A stretch of DNA of 27,897 bases from Russula earlei (Eukaryota > Basidiomycota > Agaricomycetes > Russulales > Russulaceae). The DNA lies in the NCBI GenBank assembly GCA_025769875.1, contig JAGFNK010000647.1, positions 1 through 27,897 on the forward strand, in the 5' to 3' direction. A model generated the notes under the pieces. That model searched no databases and was not told the origin of the DNA. It saw nothing but the letters and a program-made list of their open reading frames with translations. The position numbers were made by a program, and so were the translations under genes. Shown here in pieces: positions 20,491-27,897 of the stretch (position 1 is the stretch's first letter; the number at the start of each line of letters is the position of its first letter).

Positions 20491-20987
20491 TGTCACAAGA
20501 ACCGGTATATCGGACCGGACCGGCAACCGGATAAGCCTACCCGGACGCGCCTCAAGTTTCTCTCGTGTTTCATGACTCTTTCATAGCCTCGCACATACCA
20601 GACGTTTCTCGCGTGTTCCAGACTTCGATCGCCTCGCTTCCACCTCGTGAATACTATTTGATATAGTATCTGACATGTATATAAGACTGTCGATTGATGA
20701 GAACAAGCCTTAAGCTTGTTCTCCTGTGAAATCTCACTGGTTTTCTCGCTTCGGAACTTGTAGGCTTGCAAGACCTCAAGCAAACTATCTGAGAATTCTT
20801 CTGTTCATAAGTCTTCCTCGACGCGAAGACTTATTCACAGTTTCCCATCTCCACGGAACGTATTTGCCTTGGCAATACTGTCTCCGAGATCCCCGAACTT
20901 CGCGAAGACTTGGTGTCTCGCTCAACTCGCTGCGCTCGTCTCGCGCGTGAACTGATTTGTCAGCGACACCGCCCCCAGTCGGTGACA
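20491..20987 (+). mobile_element. 5' LTR of family C (497 bp)
   Basis: Starts TGTCACAAGAACCGG and ends CAGTCGGTGACA. It contains the TATA box at 20678-20685 and a strong palindrome at 20699-20723. It is CpG-rich, unlike the old remnant at 20004-20073. Confidence 0.93.
20678..20723 (+). promoter_or_regulatory. Family-C core promoter and start-site palindrome
   Basis: TATATAAG (20678-20685) is followed by GAGAACAAGC-CTTAA-GCTTGTTCTC (20699-20723), a 10-bp perfect stem. With the usual 25-35 nt TATA spacing, transcription would start near the loop, so the mRNA 5' end would be about TAAGCTTGTTCT. That string is exactly complementary to the primer site after the LTR. Confidence 0.65.
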
Positions 20988-20989
20988 TT

Positions 20990-21001
20990 AGAACAAGCTT
21001 A
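20990..21001 (+). other. Self-priming primer-binding site (family C)
   Basis: AGAACAAGCTTA begins two bases after the LTR end and is complementary over 12 of 12 bases to 20711-20722, the predicted mRNA 5' end. This is Tf1-type self-priming. I see no match to a tRNA 3' end such as one ending TGG. Confidence 0.65.
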
Positions 21002-21068
21002 CCCTTTGAACCCTTGACCCCGAACGCGTACATACGCATCCACCCCCAAATACAACGATTTTGAAAAG

Positions 21069-22770
21069 ATGACTTCCATGGCCAGAGACTGGAGGTTCAA
21101 AGGACAAGGAAAACCCACTGAAGAAGGACTGAAGAAACTCAAATGTCCCCTTCAAACTAAACCCAGACCTCGACGACGCATTCGTCCCAGATGCCTTCAG
21201 AGAAAATGCTCACTTCCTTAGGGTAGGAATAGACAGTGTACCCTGGACCGGGTACTACGCCTACTACAGGAAGGCCAAAGTAGGCCTTGGAACCCTCTAC
21301 GGCGTATGGTTCGAAATTCGACGCCGCGAAGATTACTTCGAGGCCTACCGCGTCGCGCGCCCGGCCCTTGGACTGACCTTTGACCCTCTCAAAGGCCTTG
21401 ATATGGAACAGCTCATCAAATCTGGAGAGCCAATTCCAAACTCAAAGAACCCCTCTCGTGCGCCAACCCCCGGACCCGCGCCCGCCGAACCCATGGAACA
21501 AGAACCCCAGACCACGACGCAACTTTTCAGTCGCGGCCGACGAACCAGAGGAACCACCCGCACAAGTCCCTCAACAGTTGGCGTCGTCCGGAACGGCGCA
21601 GGCGTACCCACGTCCCTCCTTATTTCAAGGATTCAGAGGACGCGATAGACGACCTCCTAGCCCCGACCCCGACGATTACGATGCATACGCCATGCACGAC
21701 CGCGACGCACGCCCCGCCGACAATGGCAAACTCGAGGGCATTCCGCCCAAGGCCTTCAACGGCGATCGCGCCCGTACCCACGCATTTCTCACCGCGTTTC
21801 GACGCTTCATGAGAATGAACTTCGACAGCAAAATTGCCCAAAACCCCATCAAGAAATGTGCTTATTTCTTGTCATTGATGGAAGGACCTCGCGTCGACTG
21901 GTTGGGTCGAAGCGATGGACGAGTGGCTCGAAAAAGTTATGATGGATCCAGACGAGATTCCCTTTGGACTGACAGCTTGGCAGGCCATGGAGCAGCAATT
22001 TAAAAGAGCGTTTACCGACTACGCTGAACGCGAGCGCGCGCAAGACCAACTCCGCGAACTCAAGATGAAGGAAAATAACTTGGATGAATATATAGCTAAT
22101 TTTGAGTTGTTAGCTCGACGAGGATCTCTACATACGGACGATCCCATGGTTATGCGTTTGTTTGCGTGCGGCCTCCCCAAACCACTGGTCGAAGCAATTA
22201 TTAGCCAGGAAGACCCAACCACCTTCCTCGAATGGATGACCGGTGCTCAAAAGCAACATCGCATCTGGATGCGCAAACGCGCGGTCCTTACTGATCACGC
22301 CAACACCCACAACAGAAACACCAATTCGAACAGCAATCGCCCTTGGGCCCGCCTTTCGAATTGGGGCGCGCGCGGCAACGTCACCAACAATACCGCCGCA
22401 CCACGCGCACGCCTTCCACCACGCGACCCGAATGCAATGGACACCAGCGCAGGCGCAGCACGCAAAGCGATCACCGAAGCCGATAAAGAAAAACATCGCG
22501 CCGAAGGAAGATGCTTCCACTGCTCAAAACAAGGGACACCTCGCCAGAGACTGCCCCACGAAACCCAAACGCGAGCCAACACGCGCACGCACGGCAGAAG
22601 CGACCCCCGCCACATCCGAATCCTCCGTTGTCGAAATCATTGAAGAAAGTGCAACGGCCAAAGTCGCAAAAGCTGCTAAAGCTCTCTCTAAAGAAGAAAG
22701 AGAAGAGTTTATTAGGATGTTGAATGCAGAGACTGATGACAACGAAGAAAAGGATTTTTCGGACGCCTGA
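21069..22770 (+). pseudogene. gag: Family-C gag with four frameshifts
   Basis: The frame starts at ATG 21069 and is followed through four frame changes: near 21148 (C run), near 21500-21520 (C run), near 21897 (4-base repeat) and near 22533 (G run, inside the zinc knuckle). All move the reading by +1. The parts are an N-terminal matrix-like region, a Pro-rich and acidic linker, a Retrotrans_gag capsid domain (about 21720-22260), an Arg/Asn-rich spacer, a CX2CX4HX4C knuckle split by the last frameshift, and an Ala/Lys-rich helical tail to TGA 22768-22770. The stop lies beyond a -1 frameshift site at 22752. As written it cannot make full Gag; the element would need Gag from elsewhere, unless the indels are consensus errors. 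Confidence 0.82.
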
Positions 22771-22792
22771 GCATATCGGCGATCGCTCGGGC
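22752..22792 (+). promoter_or_regulatory. Probable -1 ribosomal frameshift signal at gag/protease (family C)
   Basis: G-GAT-TTT (22752-22758) is in the gag frame. A 6-nt spacer is followed by an 8-bp stem GCCTGAGC/GCTCGGGC (22765-22772 and 22785-22792, one G-U pair, 12-nt loop). The -1 frame is the protease frame and is open from here. The spacing and layout are typical of -1 frameshift signals. Confidence 0.68.
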
Positions 22793-22832
22793 CCTAGGTA
22801 CCAATGTACATAAAATTGAAAAAAGAAAGTCA

Positions 22833-23303
22833 ATGCAGGTCAATTTGACTATATATGTTGGAACCTCAAAAGCCGAAAAGAAAACCGCGTTAATCGACAG
22901 CGGAGCGACTGAATGCTTCATATCCCCTAAATTGACCAAACAACTTCAACTAAAAACGCGGAAGCTATTGACACCTAGAGTGGTGAAGAATGTCGATAAT
23001 ACTTCTAATCGCCTAGGAAAGATCACTCAAGCGGTAGACTTGGAGTTAAAATTACTGGGACAGAAAAGCAAGCAACAATTTCTTATAGCAGATATCGGAC
23101 AAGACGATCTGATTCTAGGATATCCCTTCCTCGAATCAACAAATCCCAAAATCAATTGGACCAATGGAACATTATTGGGAAGGATAACCTTATCCGGGGA
23201 TGAAGAAACACCAGAATGGATAAAAATATTGCCCAATGGGAAGAAGGCGACGAGCTTTGGATACAGACGCAATTGCGAAAGACTACAATTGCCCAACAAT
23301 TAG
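22833..23303 (+). CDS. Family-C retropepsin (aspartic protease)
   Basis: The open frame reaches back to the gag overlap (about 22759), so translation is more likely to arrive by the -1 shift than to start at ATG 22833. The active site is Leu-Ile-Asp-Ser-Gly-Ala-Thr near 22891-22911, and the second block Leu-Ile-Leu-Gly-Tyr-Pro-Phe-Leu is near 23110-23133. It would process Gag-Pol. The real homologous sequence ends near 23220, where the pol frame (-1 again) takes over. I see no good slippery site there, and an A5 run at 23222-23226 suggests a one-base loss. The 3' end of this frame (23225-23303) is out-of-frame shadow. Confidence 0.82.
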   Translation: MQVNLTIYVGTSKAEKKTALIDSGATECFISPKLTKQLQLKTRKLLTPRVVKNVDNTSNRLGKITQAVDLELKLLGQKSKQQFLIADIGQDDLILGYPFLESTNPKINWTNGTLLGRITLSGDEETPEWIKILPNGKKATSFGYRRNCERLQLPNN

Positions 23304-26080
23304 CGGAATCCCAAATGCAGTCAAAACAACTGACCTGGCAGCAAATAGTCCCTCTCCAATATCATGCCTACGGCCAAGTCTTCGAAGAACAAAAATCAGA
23401 AAGGTTCCCTGGACCGAGAAAATGGGATCACGCTATTGATCTAAAATCTGATGCCCCTACTACGATCAACTGCAGAGTATACCCCCTTTCGCCTAAAGAG
23501 AAAGAAGAACAAGGGAAATTTCTCGAGCAAAACCTACGATTAAAACGAATCAGAAGATCCAACTCACCATACGCAAGTGGTTTCTTCTTGATTAAAAAGA
23601 AAGATGGCAAATTTCGACCGGTACAAGACTACAGAAACCTGAATAAATGGACCATACCCAACGTCTACCCGCTTCCTTTAATCCCAGAGTTGATACATGC
23701 TCTAGCAGGCAAAGAACTCTTTACAAAATTCGATATCAGATGGGGCTACAACAACATTAGGATTAAGGAAGGAGACGAATGGAAAGCAGCCTTCAAAACT
23801 AGCGATGGATTATTTGAACCGACGGTAATGTTCTTTGGATTAACTAACTCCCCAGCAACTTTCCAGACGATGATGGACGACATTTTTCAAGAAGAACTCG
23901 CTCAAGGATGGCTAAAGATTTATATGGACGACATTATTATCGCCACAGAAAATGACGAGGAGAAACATAAATCTAAAGTTAACCACATCCTATCAAAGTT
24001 GAAACAACACGATCTATATCTTAAACCAGAAAAATGTCAGTTCCACAAGAGAAAAGTCGAATACTTAGGAGTAATCATTGGCGAAGGAAAAATCACCATG
24101 GACCCAATAAAAGTCAAGGGAATTGGAGACTGGCCTACACCAAAAACATTAAAAGAAGTTCGAAGCTTCCTCGGATTCTGCAACTTTTACCGCAACTTCA
24201 TCCCAAATTTTTCAATTAAAGCCAGACCACTCAACGACCTAACAAAAAAGAATAAACAATGGGAATGGACACCCAAGGAACAACAAGCATTCCAATCACT
24301 AAAAGATACATGCACATCCTACCCAGTTCTCCGAACTCCAGATTGGACCAAACAATTTATCCTCGACACTGATGCATCAGGATTTGCCATAGGAGCAGTC
24401 ATTTCCCAAGAACATGAAGACGGACTCCATCCCATAGCATTCTATTCAAGGACACTACTAGACGCAGAAAGAAATTACGACGCGCACGACAAAGAACTGG
24501 CTGCCGTCATCTTCGGCCTCAAAAGCGGCCGACCATTCTTCTTAGGCGCAGAGAAACCCGTCCGAATAAGGACAGACCACAAAAATCTTACATACTTTAA
24601 AGAACCACAGAAACTAACTGGACGACAAGCAAGATGGATGCAATATATGCAAGACTTTAACTTAATTATGGAACACATCCCGGGACATACCAATACAATT
24701 GCCGACACACTTTCTCGTCGCAAAGACCTTAACAAGGGGGTAGAAGAACAAAAAACCACCCTCCTACCACCTGAAATATTCACACGAAAAATCTACCTAC
24801 CCGACAAACTAGACAAACGACGAGAAATCTTACAACAATTTCACGATGCCCCACCTGCAGGACACCCCGGAATCGCCAACACATGGGACCTAGTCAAACA
24901 ACACTATGAAGGACCCAAACTACGACAATTTGTAGAGCAATACGTAAAAGGCTGCGCCAAATGCCAAGAATCCAAAACTAATCTACCAAGGAAGAGAGCA
25001 ACTGCCTTCCCACTCGACACACACGTCGAACAAGGCCCCTTCCAATACGTATCGATGGACCTTATCACTGATTTACCAAGATCAGAGGGATTCGACAGCA
25101 TTCTCACTATTGTCGATCAAGGATGTTCCAAGGCGACCAAATTTATCCCATGTAACAAAACGATCGATGGAACAGGTGTTGCACACGAATATCTGAAACA
25201 TCTCGTGCCTTGGTTCGGTGTCCCAAAAAGGATCATATCCGACAGAGACCCCCGATTCGCATCAAACTTTTCTAAAGCATTATGCAAAAGCCTAGGCATC
25301 AAACAAAACATGTCCACTGCATTTCACCCTCAAACTGACGGACAAACCGAAAGAATGAACGCCTGGCTAGAACAATACTTGAGACCCTGGACCGCAACCC
25401 ATCCACACTCCTGGGCAAAAATGCTTCCTATTGCGGAATATGCACATAACTCATGGAAACATGAAACATCACGACGATCACCGCACGAACTCCTCTTGGG
25501 ATTCAAACCCCAAATTAACATAAACCTCGAGGACAACAACGTTCCCGCCTCAACCGATCGACTCAGAGAACTAGAACAATCTAGACACGACGCACAACAA
25601 CTCTTAGAACGTAAACAACAACCCTCCAAACCTGATAACCCGGAAATGAAAGAAGGAACCCTCGTATGGCTAGAAGGCAAGAACCTCAAAACACGAGGAA
25701 ACCGCAAGCTGACCCCAAAACGTTACGGACCCTTCCCTATCATAAAAAAGATTTCTAAAGTCGCCTATCAACTCCAACTTCCATCATCTATGAAAATACA
25801 CGACGTCTTCCATGTCAATCTACTCCTACCATACATAGAAACGGAAGAATACGGCACACCATTCACACGACCTCCCCCGATCATCGATAACGAAGAAGAA
25901 TATGAAATCGAGGCCATTCTAGATGCCAGAAGATTTGGACGAACACGTAAACTCCAATACCTCGTACACTGGAAAGGTTACCCATCATCAGATGACTCAT
26001 GGGTCAACCATCACGACCTCAACGCCCCCAGACTCCTCAAAGAATTCTACTCCGCTACAGCTGGACGACCCGACACATAA
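23216..26080 (+). CDS. pol: Family-C pol: RT, RNase H, integrase, chromodomain (intact, 954 aa)
   Basis: The frame opens after TGA 23201-23203; ATG 23216 is the first Met but may not be a true start. Reverse transcriptase spans about residues 60-330, with Phe-Asp-Ile-Arg-Trp-Gly-Tyr and the active site YMDD at 236-239. RNase H starts at about 380 (catalytic Asp 384/386, then Glu and a Thr-Asp-His motif). Integrase has an HHCC zinc region and a DD35E core (Asp615, Asp676, Glu712, exact 35-residue gap), then the GPY/F module. A chromodomain lies at about 895-944 with the aromatic-cage positions (Tyr, Trp, Tyr) kept, though the usual Trp-Glu-Pro is Trp-Val-Asn. All catalytic residues are present. 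It copies the element RNA to DNA and integrates it. The gap to the next ORF is 55 bp. Confidence 0.93.
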   Translation: MDKNIAQWEEGDELWIQTQLRKTTIAQQLAESQMQSKQLTWQQIVPLQYHAYGQVFEEQKSERFPGPRKWDHAIDLKSDAPTTINCRVYPLSPKEKEEQGKFLEQNLRLKRIRRSNSPYASGFFLIKKKDGKFRPVQDYRNLNKWTIPNVYPLPLIPELIHALAGKELFTKFDIRWGYNNIRIKEGDEWKAAFKTSDGLFEPTVMFFGLTNSPATFQTMMDDIFQEELAQGWLKIYMDDIIIATENDEEKHKSKVNHILSKLKQHDLYLKPEKCQFHKRKVEYLGVIIGEGKITMDPIKVKGIGDWPTPKTLKEVRSFLGFCNFYRNFIPNFSIKARPLNDLTKKNKQWEWTPKEQQAFQSLKDTCTSYPVLRTPDWTKQFILDTDASGFAIGAVISQEHEDGLHPIAFYSRTLLDAERNYDAHDKELAAVIFGLKSGRPFFLGAEKPVRIRTDHKNLTYFKEPQKLTGRQARWMQYMQDFNLIMEHIPGHTNTIADTLSRRKDLNKGVEEQKTTLLPPEIFTRKIYLPDKLDKRREILQQFHDAPPAGHPGIANTWDLVKQHYEGPKLRQFVEQYVKGCAKCQESKTNLPRKRATAFPLDTHVEQGPFQYVSMDLITDLPRSEGFDSILTIVDQGCSKATKFIPCNKTIDGTGVAHEYLKHLVPWFGVPKRIISDRDPRFASNFSKALCKSLGIKQNMSTAFHPQTDGQTERMNAWLEQYLRPWTATHPHSWAKMLPIAEYAHNSWKHETSRRSPHELLLGFKPQININLEDNNVPASTDRLRELEQSRHDAQQLLERKQQPSKPDNPEMKEGTLVWLEGKNLKTRGNRKLTPKRYGPFPIIKKISKVAYQLQLPSSMKIHDVFHVNLLLPYIETEEYGTPFTRPPPIIDNEEEYEIEAILDARRFGRTRKLQYLVHWKGYPSSDDSWVNHHDLNAPRLLKEFYSATAGRPDT
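24724..24742 (+). other. Internal copy of the family-C polypurine tract (candidate central PPT)
   Basis: AGACCTTAANAAGGGGGTA occurs here and at 27392-27410 beside the 3' LTR, with 18 of 19 bases identical. It lies in the coding segment just after the RNase H domain (Ser-Arg-Arg-Lys-Asp), about 500 bp from the midpoint of the element. This is the same homologous position as the internal tract of family A, whose sequence is different. Confidence 0.6.
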
Positions 26081-26135
26081 AAAGACCACCAATCCCTACC
26101 AATACTCTCCACTACTTCATTCCCCTTATCCCAAC

Positions 26136-27393
26136 ATGTCCTCCAACGTCAACTCACCCACTGCCTCTTCCGCTACTCTCGTCCCTACTCCCCCACACTC
26201 TCCAACCCTTATTCCCTTACCAATCTCTAGAGAACCGTCCCCATCTACAGCCGCGACTATCAATGCTCGACTCCTGATACGACGTGCAGCACGACACGCA
26301 GCTATGATAGCACAAGCCCAAGAACTTTGGCACGAGGAAACGTTACCCACCATACTACGAGCCTTCGGCAATCGCTCCCCCACTAGAGGAACTGACTCCC
26401 CAGTTGCCCGTAGCCCATCTTATCACGTTCGTTCCCCCTCTCCCGACCCTATCCCCATCCCTCCTCGACTCGACACACCCATCCCTCAACAACCAATTGA
26501 CTTGGTACTCCTCAACGAAAATTTTGTTCCCGTACCCCTGCGAAACGACGACACCCCCCCGCCAGCCTATACAGTACCCGTGGCCCCAGGAACAGATGCT
26601 GCGGCCGAACTACGCGAACTGGGCGACAACTGGATGGAAGGAACCTTAGGGCTTGACATACTGATCCCTGATCCCGGCAACGAGGATGACACGATTCCCC
26701 CACGATTTGTTTTACCAGATCTGATCAATGGGTTCCCATCCGTCACTGCTACGTATGGACCCGGGTGTCCCACTCATCGAATCTCGATCCGAGCTCGTGC
26801 CGACCCCTACCCCCGTCCCCTGCTTACCACAAAGGACGCCTTCCTGTTCCAAGAAGGACTTAGACATACCAAAGCCTGTCAATGAAGCCATCACTTTCGA
26901 ACAAGACCTATCCCTCGAAGCCGAAATCCTTCGATATCGATTCGCCATTAAAAGGGCACGACAAATGGCCAATCAACTCGTAACGGCTAGAGGACGCTAC
27001 CACGACATGCTGTGGGAAATCCGAGACAGTGAGGTCAAACTGGCTAGAGCCAACGCCAAGACCCGACTCGAACCTAGAATCCTGTTCCAATCCATGCCAC
27101 AACTAACCGAACAGGAACATAAGGATGCCAAAGAGGCGATCACGGACCCCTGGTATCAATTTTCCCCCCGTACTTCCGACAAATGCTCTTGGTGCCTCGA
27201 TGGGGGACATGACACCGTCGACTGCCCCAAAATCACTACCTGCGTTCTCTGCAACCGTCATGGACACAAAGCAGAACTCTGCAGGACTCCACACCGACGC
27301 TGCAAAGTACACAAAATATGTCGAGTTCCGAGAGACCAACTCCACTATCACACCCACCGCTGCGTCTCTAACGTTCACCCCTATACAGGATAG
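26136..27393 (+). pseudogene. Extra post-pol ORF with two zinc knuckles (one frameshift)
   Basis: A start at ATG 26136 (context CAACATGTCC) gives a Ser/Pro/Thr-rich N-terminal third, an Arg/Ala-rich helix (about 26265-26330) and an acidic Pro-rich centre. One frame change near 26757-26770 (G run) moves the reading by +1. The C-terminal part has a long charged helix (about 26900-27070), then two perfect CX2CX4HX4C zinc knuckles (about 27187-27228 and 27241-27282) and a further Cys/His-rich tail to TAG 27391-27393. Chromoviruses normally end after pol; this ORF sits where retroviruses have env but shows no signal peptide or membrane segment. Knuckles suggest nucleic-acid binding, perhaps a second nucleocapsid-like protein. 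I do not recognise a named family. Confidence 0.7.
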
Positions 27394-27399
27394 ACCTTA

Positions 27400-27411
27400 A
27401 TAAGGGGGTAA
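27400..27411 (+). other. 3' polypurine tract of family C
   Basis: ATAAGGGGGTAA directly precedes the 3' LTR at 27412, the expected plus-strand primer site. Confidence 0.8.
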
Positions 27412-27897
27412 TGTCACAAGAACCGGTATATCGGACCGGACCGGCAACCGGATAAGCCTACCTGGACGCGCCTCAAGTTTCTCTCGTGTTTCATGACTCT
27501 TTCATAGCCTCGCACATACCAGACGTTTCTCGCGTGTTCCAGATTCGATCGCCTCGCTTCCACCTCGTGAATACTATTTGATATAGTATCTGACATGTAT
27601 ATAAGACTGTCGATTGATGAGAACAAGCCTTAAGCTTGTTCTCCTGTGAAATCTCACTGGTTTTCTTGCTTCGGAACTTGTAGGCTTGCAAGACCTCAAG
27701 CAAACTATCTGAGAATTCTCCTGTTCATAAGTCTTCCCGACGCGAAGACTTATTCACAGTTTCCCATCTCCGCGGAACGTAGTTGCCTTGGCAATACTGT
27801 CTCCGAGATCCCCGAACTTCGCGAAGACTTGGTGTCTCGCTCAACTCGCTTGCGCTCGTCTCGCGCGTGAACTGATTTGTCAGCGACACCGCCCCCA
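27412..27897 (+). mobile_element. 3' LTR of family C, cut by the window end
   Basis: Starts TGTCACAAGAACC and matches the 5' LTR to within about eight sites. The TATA box and the palindrome (about 27620-27644) are conserved. The last roughly 10 bases, including the terminal CA, and the target duplication lie beyond the window. Confidence 0.92.

Larger units (their letters stand above)
20491..27897 (+). mobile_element. Near-complete family-C Ty3/gypsy chromovirus, plus strand
   Basis: Order: LTR (20491-20987), self-priming site (20990-21001), gag (21069-22770), protease, RT, RNase H, integrase and chromodomain (to 26080), extra ORF (26136-27393), polypurine tract, and 3' LTR (27412 to the window end). 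The two LTRs differ at about eight sites over 486 bp (five substitutions, three 1-base indels), so the insertion is fairly recent. The outer target duplication cannot be tested because the right end lies outside the window. Pol is intact over 954 codons, but gag and the extra ORF carry frameshifts. Confidence 0.92.

Noticed and set aside
23204..23303. A second programmed -1 frameshift between protease and pol
   Set aside because: No heptamer in the protease frame allows both tRNAs to re-pair. A one-base loss in the A5 run at 23222-23226 is simpler.
25923..26135. Longer start for the extra ORF, overlapping the end of pol
   Set aside because: This part is the out-of-frame shadow of the chromodomain. 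Composition changes at ATG 26136, which has a good start context.
1..27897. tRNA, rRNA, CRISPR array or bacterial operon
   Set aside because: No cloverleaf, rRNA-like segment or regularly spaced repeat-spacer array was seen. The content is eukaryotic.

Overview
The window is fungal chromosomal DNA, most likely from a basidiomycete of the Agaricomycetes. The one clear host gene has six short GT-AG introns (52-108 nt) and reads as a RIF1 homologue of the basidiomycete type. Almost everything else is LTR retrotransposon (Ty3/gypsy chromovirus) or MITE sequence. No bacterial genes, rRNA, tRNA or CRISPR arrays were seen.

Layout. (1) 1-2100: an old, CpG-depleted minus-strand LTR element (LTR remnant, primer site, start of an ORF). 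A solo LTR of family A (541-1487) with perfect 5-bp target duplications has inserted into it. (2) 2123-5500: unrecognised decayed sequence carrying three MITE-like elements. A 406-bp near-perfect fold-back element (3023-3985) was split by a 554-bp TIR element (3406-3959), and a 233-bp TA-flanked MITE (4543-4775) lies in an unrecognised minus-strand gene remnant. (3) 5650-6300: degenerate tandem repeats and pyrimidine tracts. (4) 6875-12111: the RIF1-like gene, plus strand, seven exons, about 1604 residues, intact. (5) 12112-13088: low-complexity intergenic DNA with a 30-bp minisatellite. (6) 13089-20003: a rearranged family-A chromovirus. Its LTR and pol are on the minus strand, but its gag-protease block is inverted to plus and interrupted by a solo LTR of a third family (D, 17703-18290). 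(7) 20004-20073: a 70-bp remnant of a family-C LTR. (8) 20491-27897: a nearly complete family-C chromovirus with LTR, self-priming site, gag (frameshifted), protease, an intact 954-residue RT/RNase H/integrase/chromodomain ORF, an extra zinc-knuckle ORF after pol, polypurine tract and a 3' LTR cut off by the window edge.

The retroelements share regulatory logic. A short palindrome lies just downstream of the TATA box in each LTR family, and in two families its downstream arm is complementary to the site just after the LTR (Tf1-style self-priming). Both families with gag have a GGATTTT -1 frameshift site followed by a hairpin at the gag/protease overlap. Both families with pol carry, inside pol at the RNase H/integrase boundary, a near-perfect copy of their own 3' polypurine tract. 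The two families' tracts differ in sequence, so the internal copy follows the 3' copy. That is the most interesting signal in the window. The RIF1-like protein is also notable for PP1-docking motifs at both ends.
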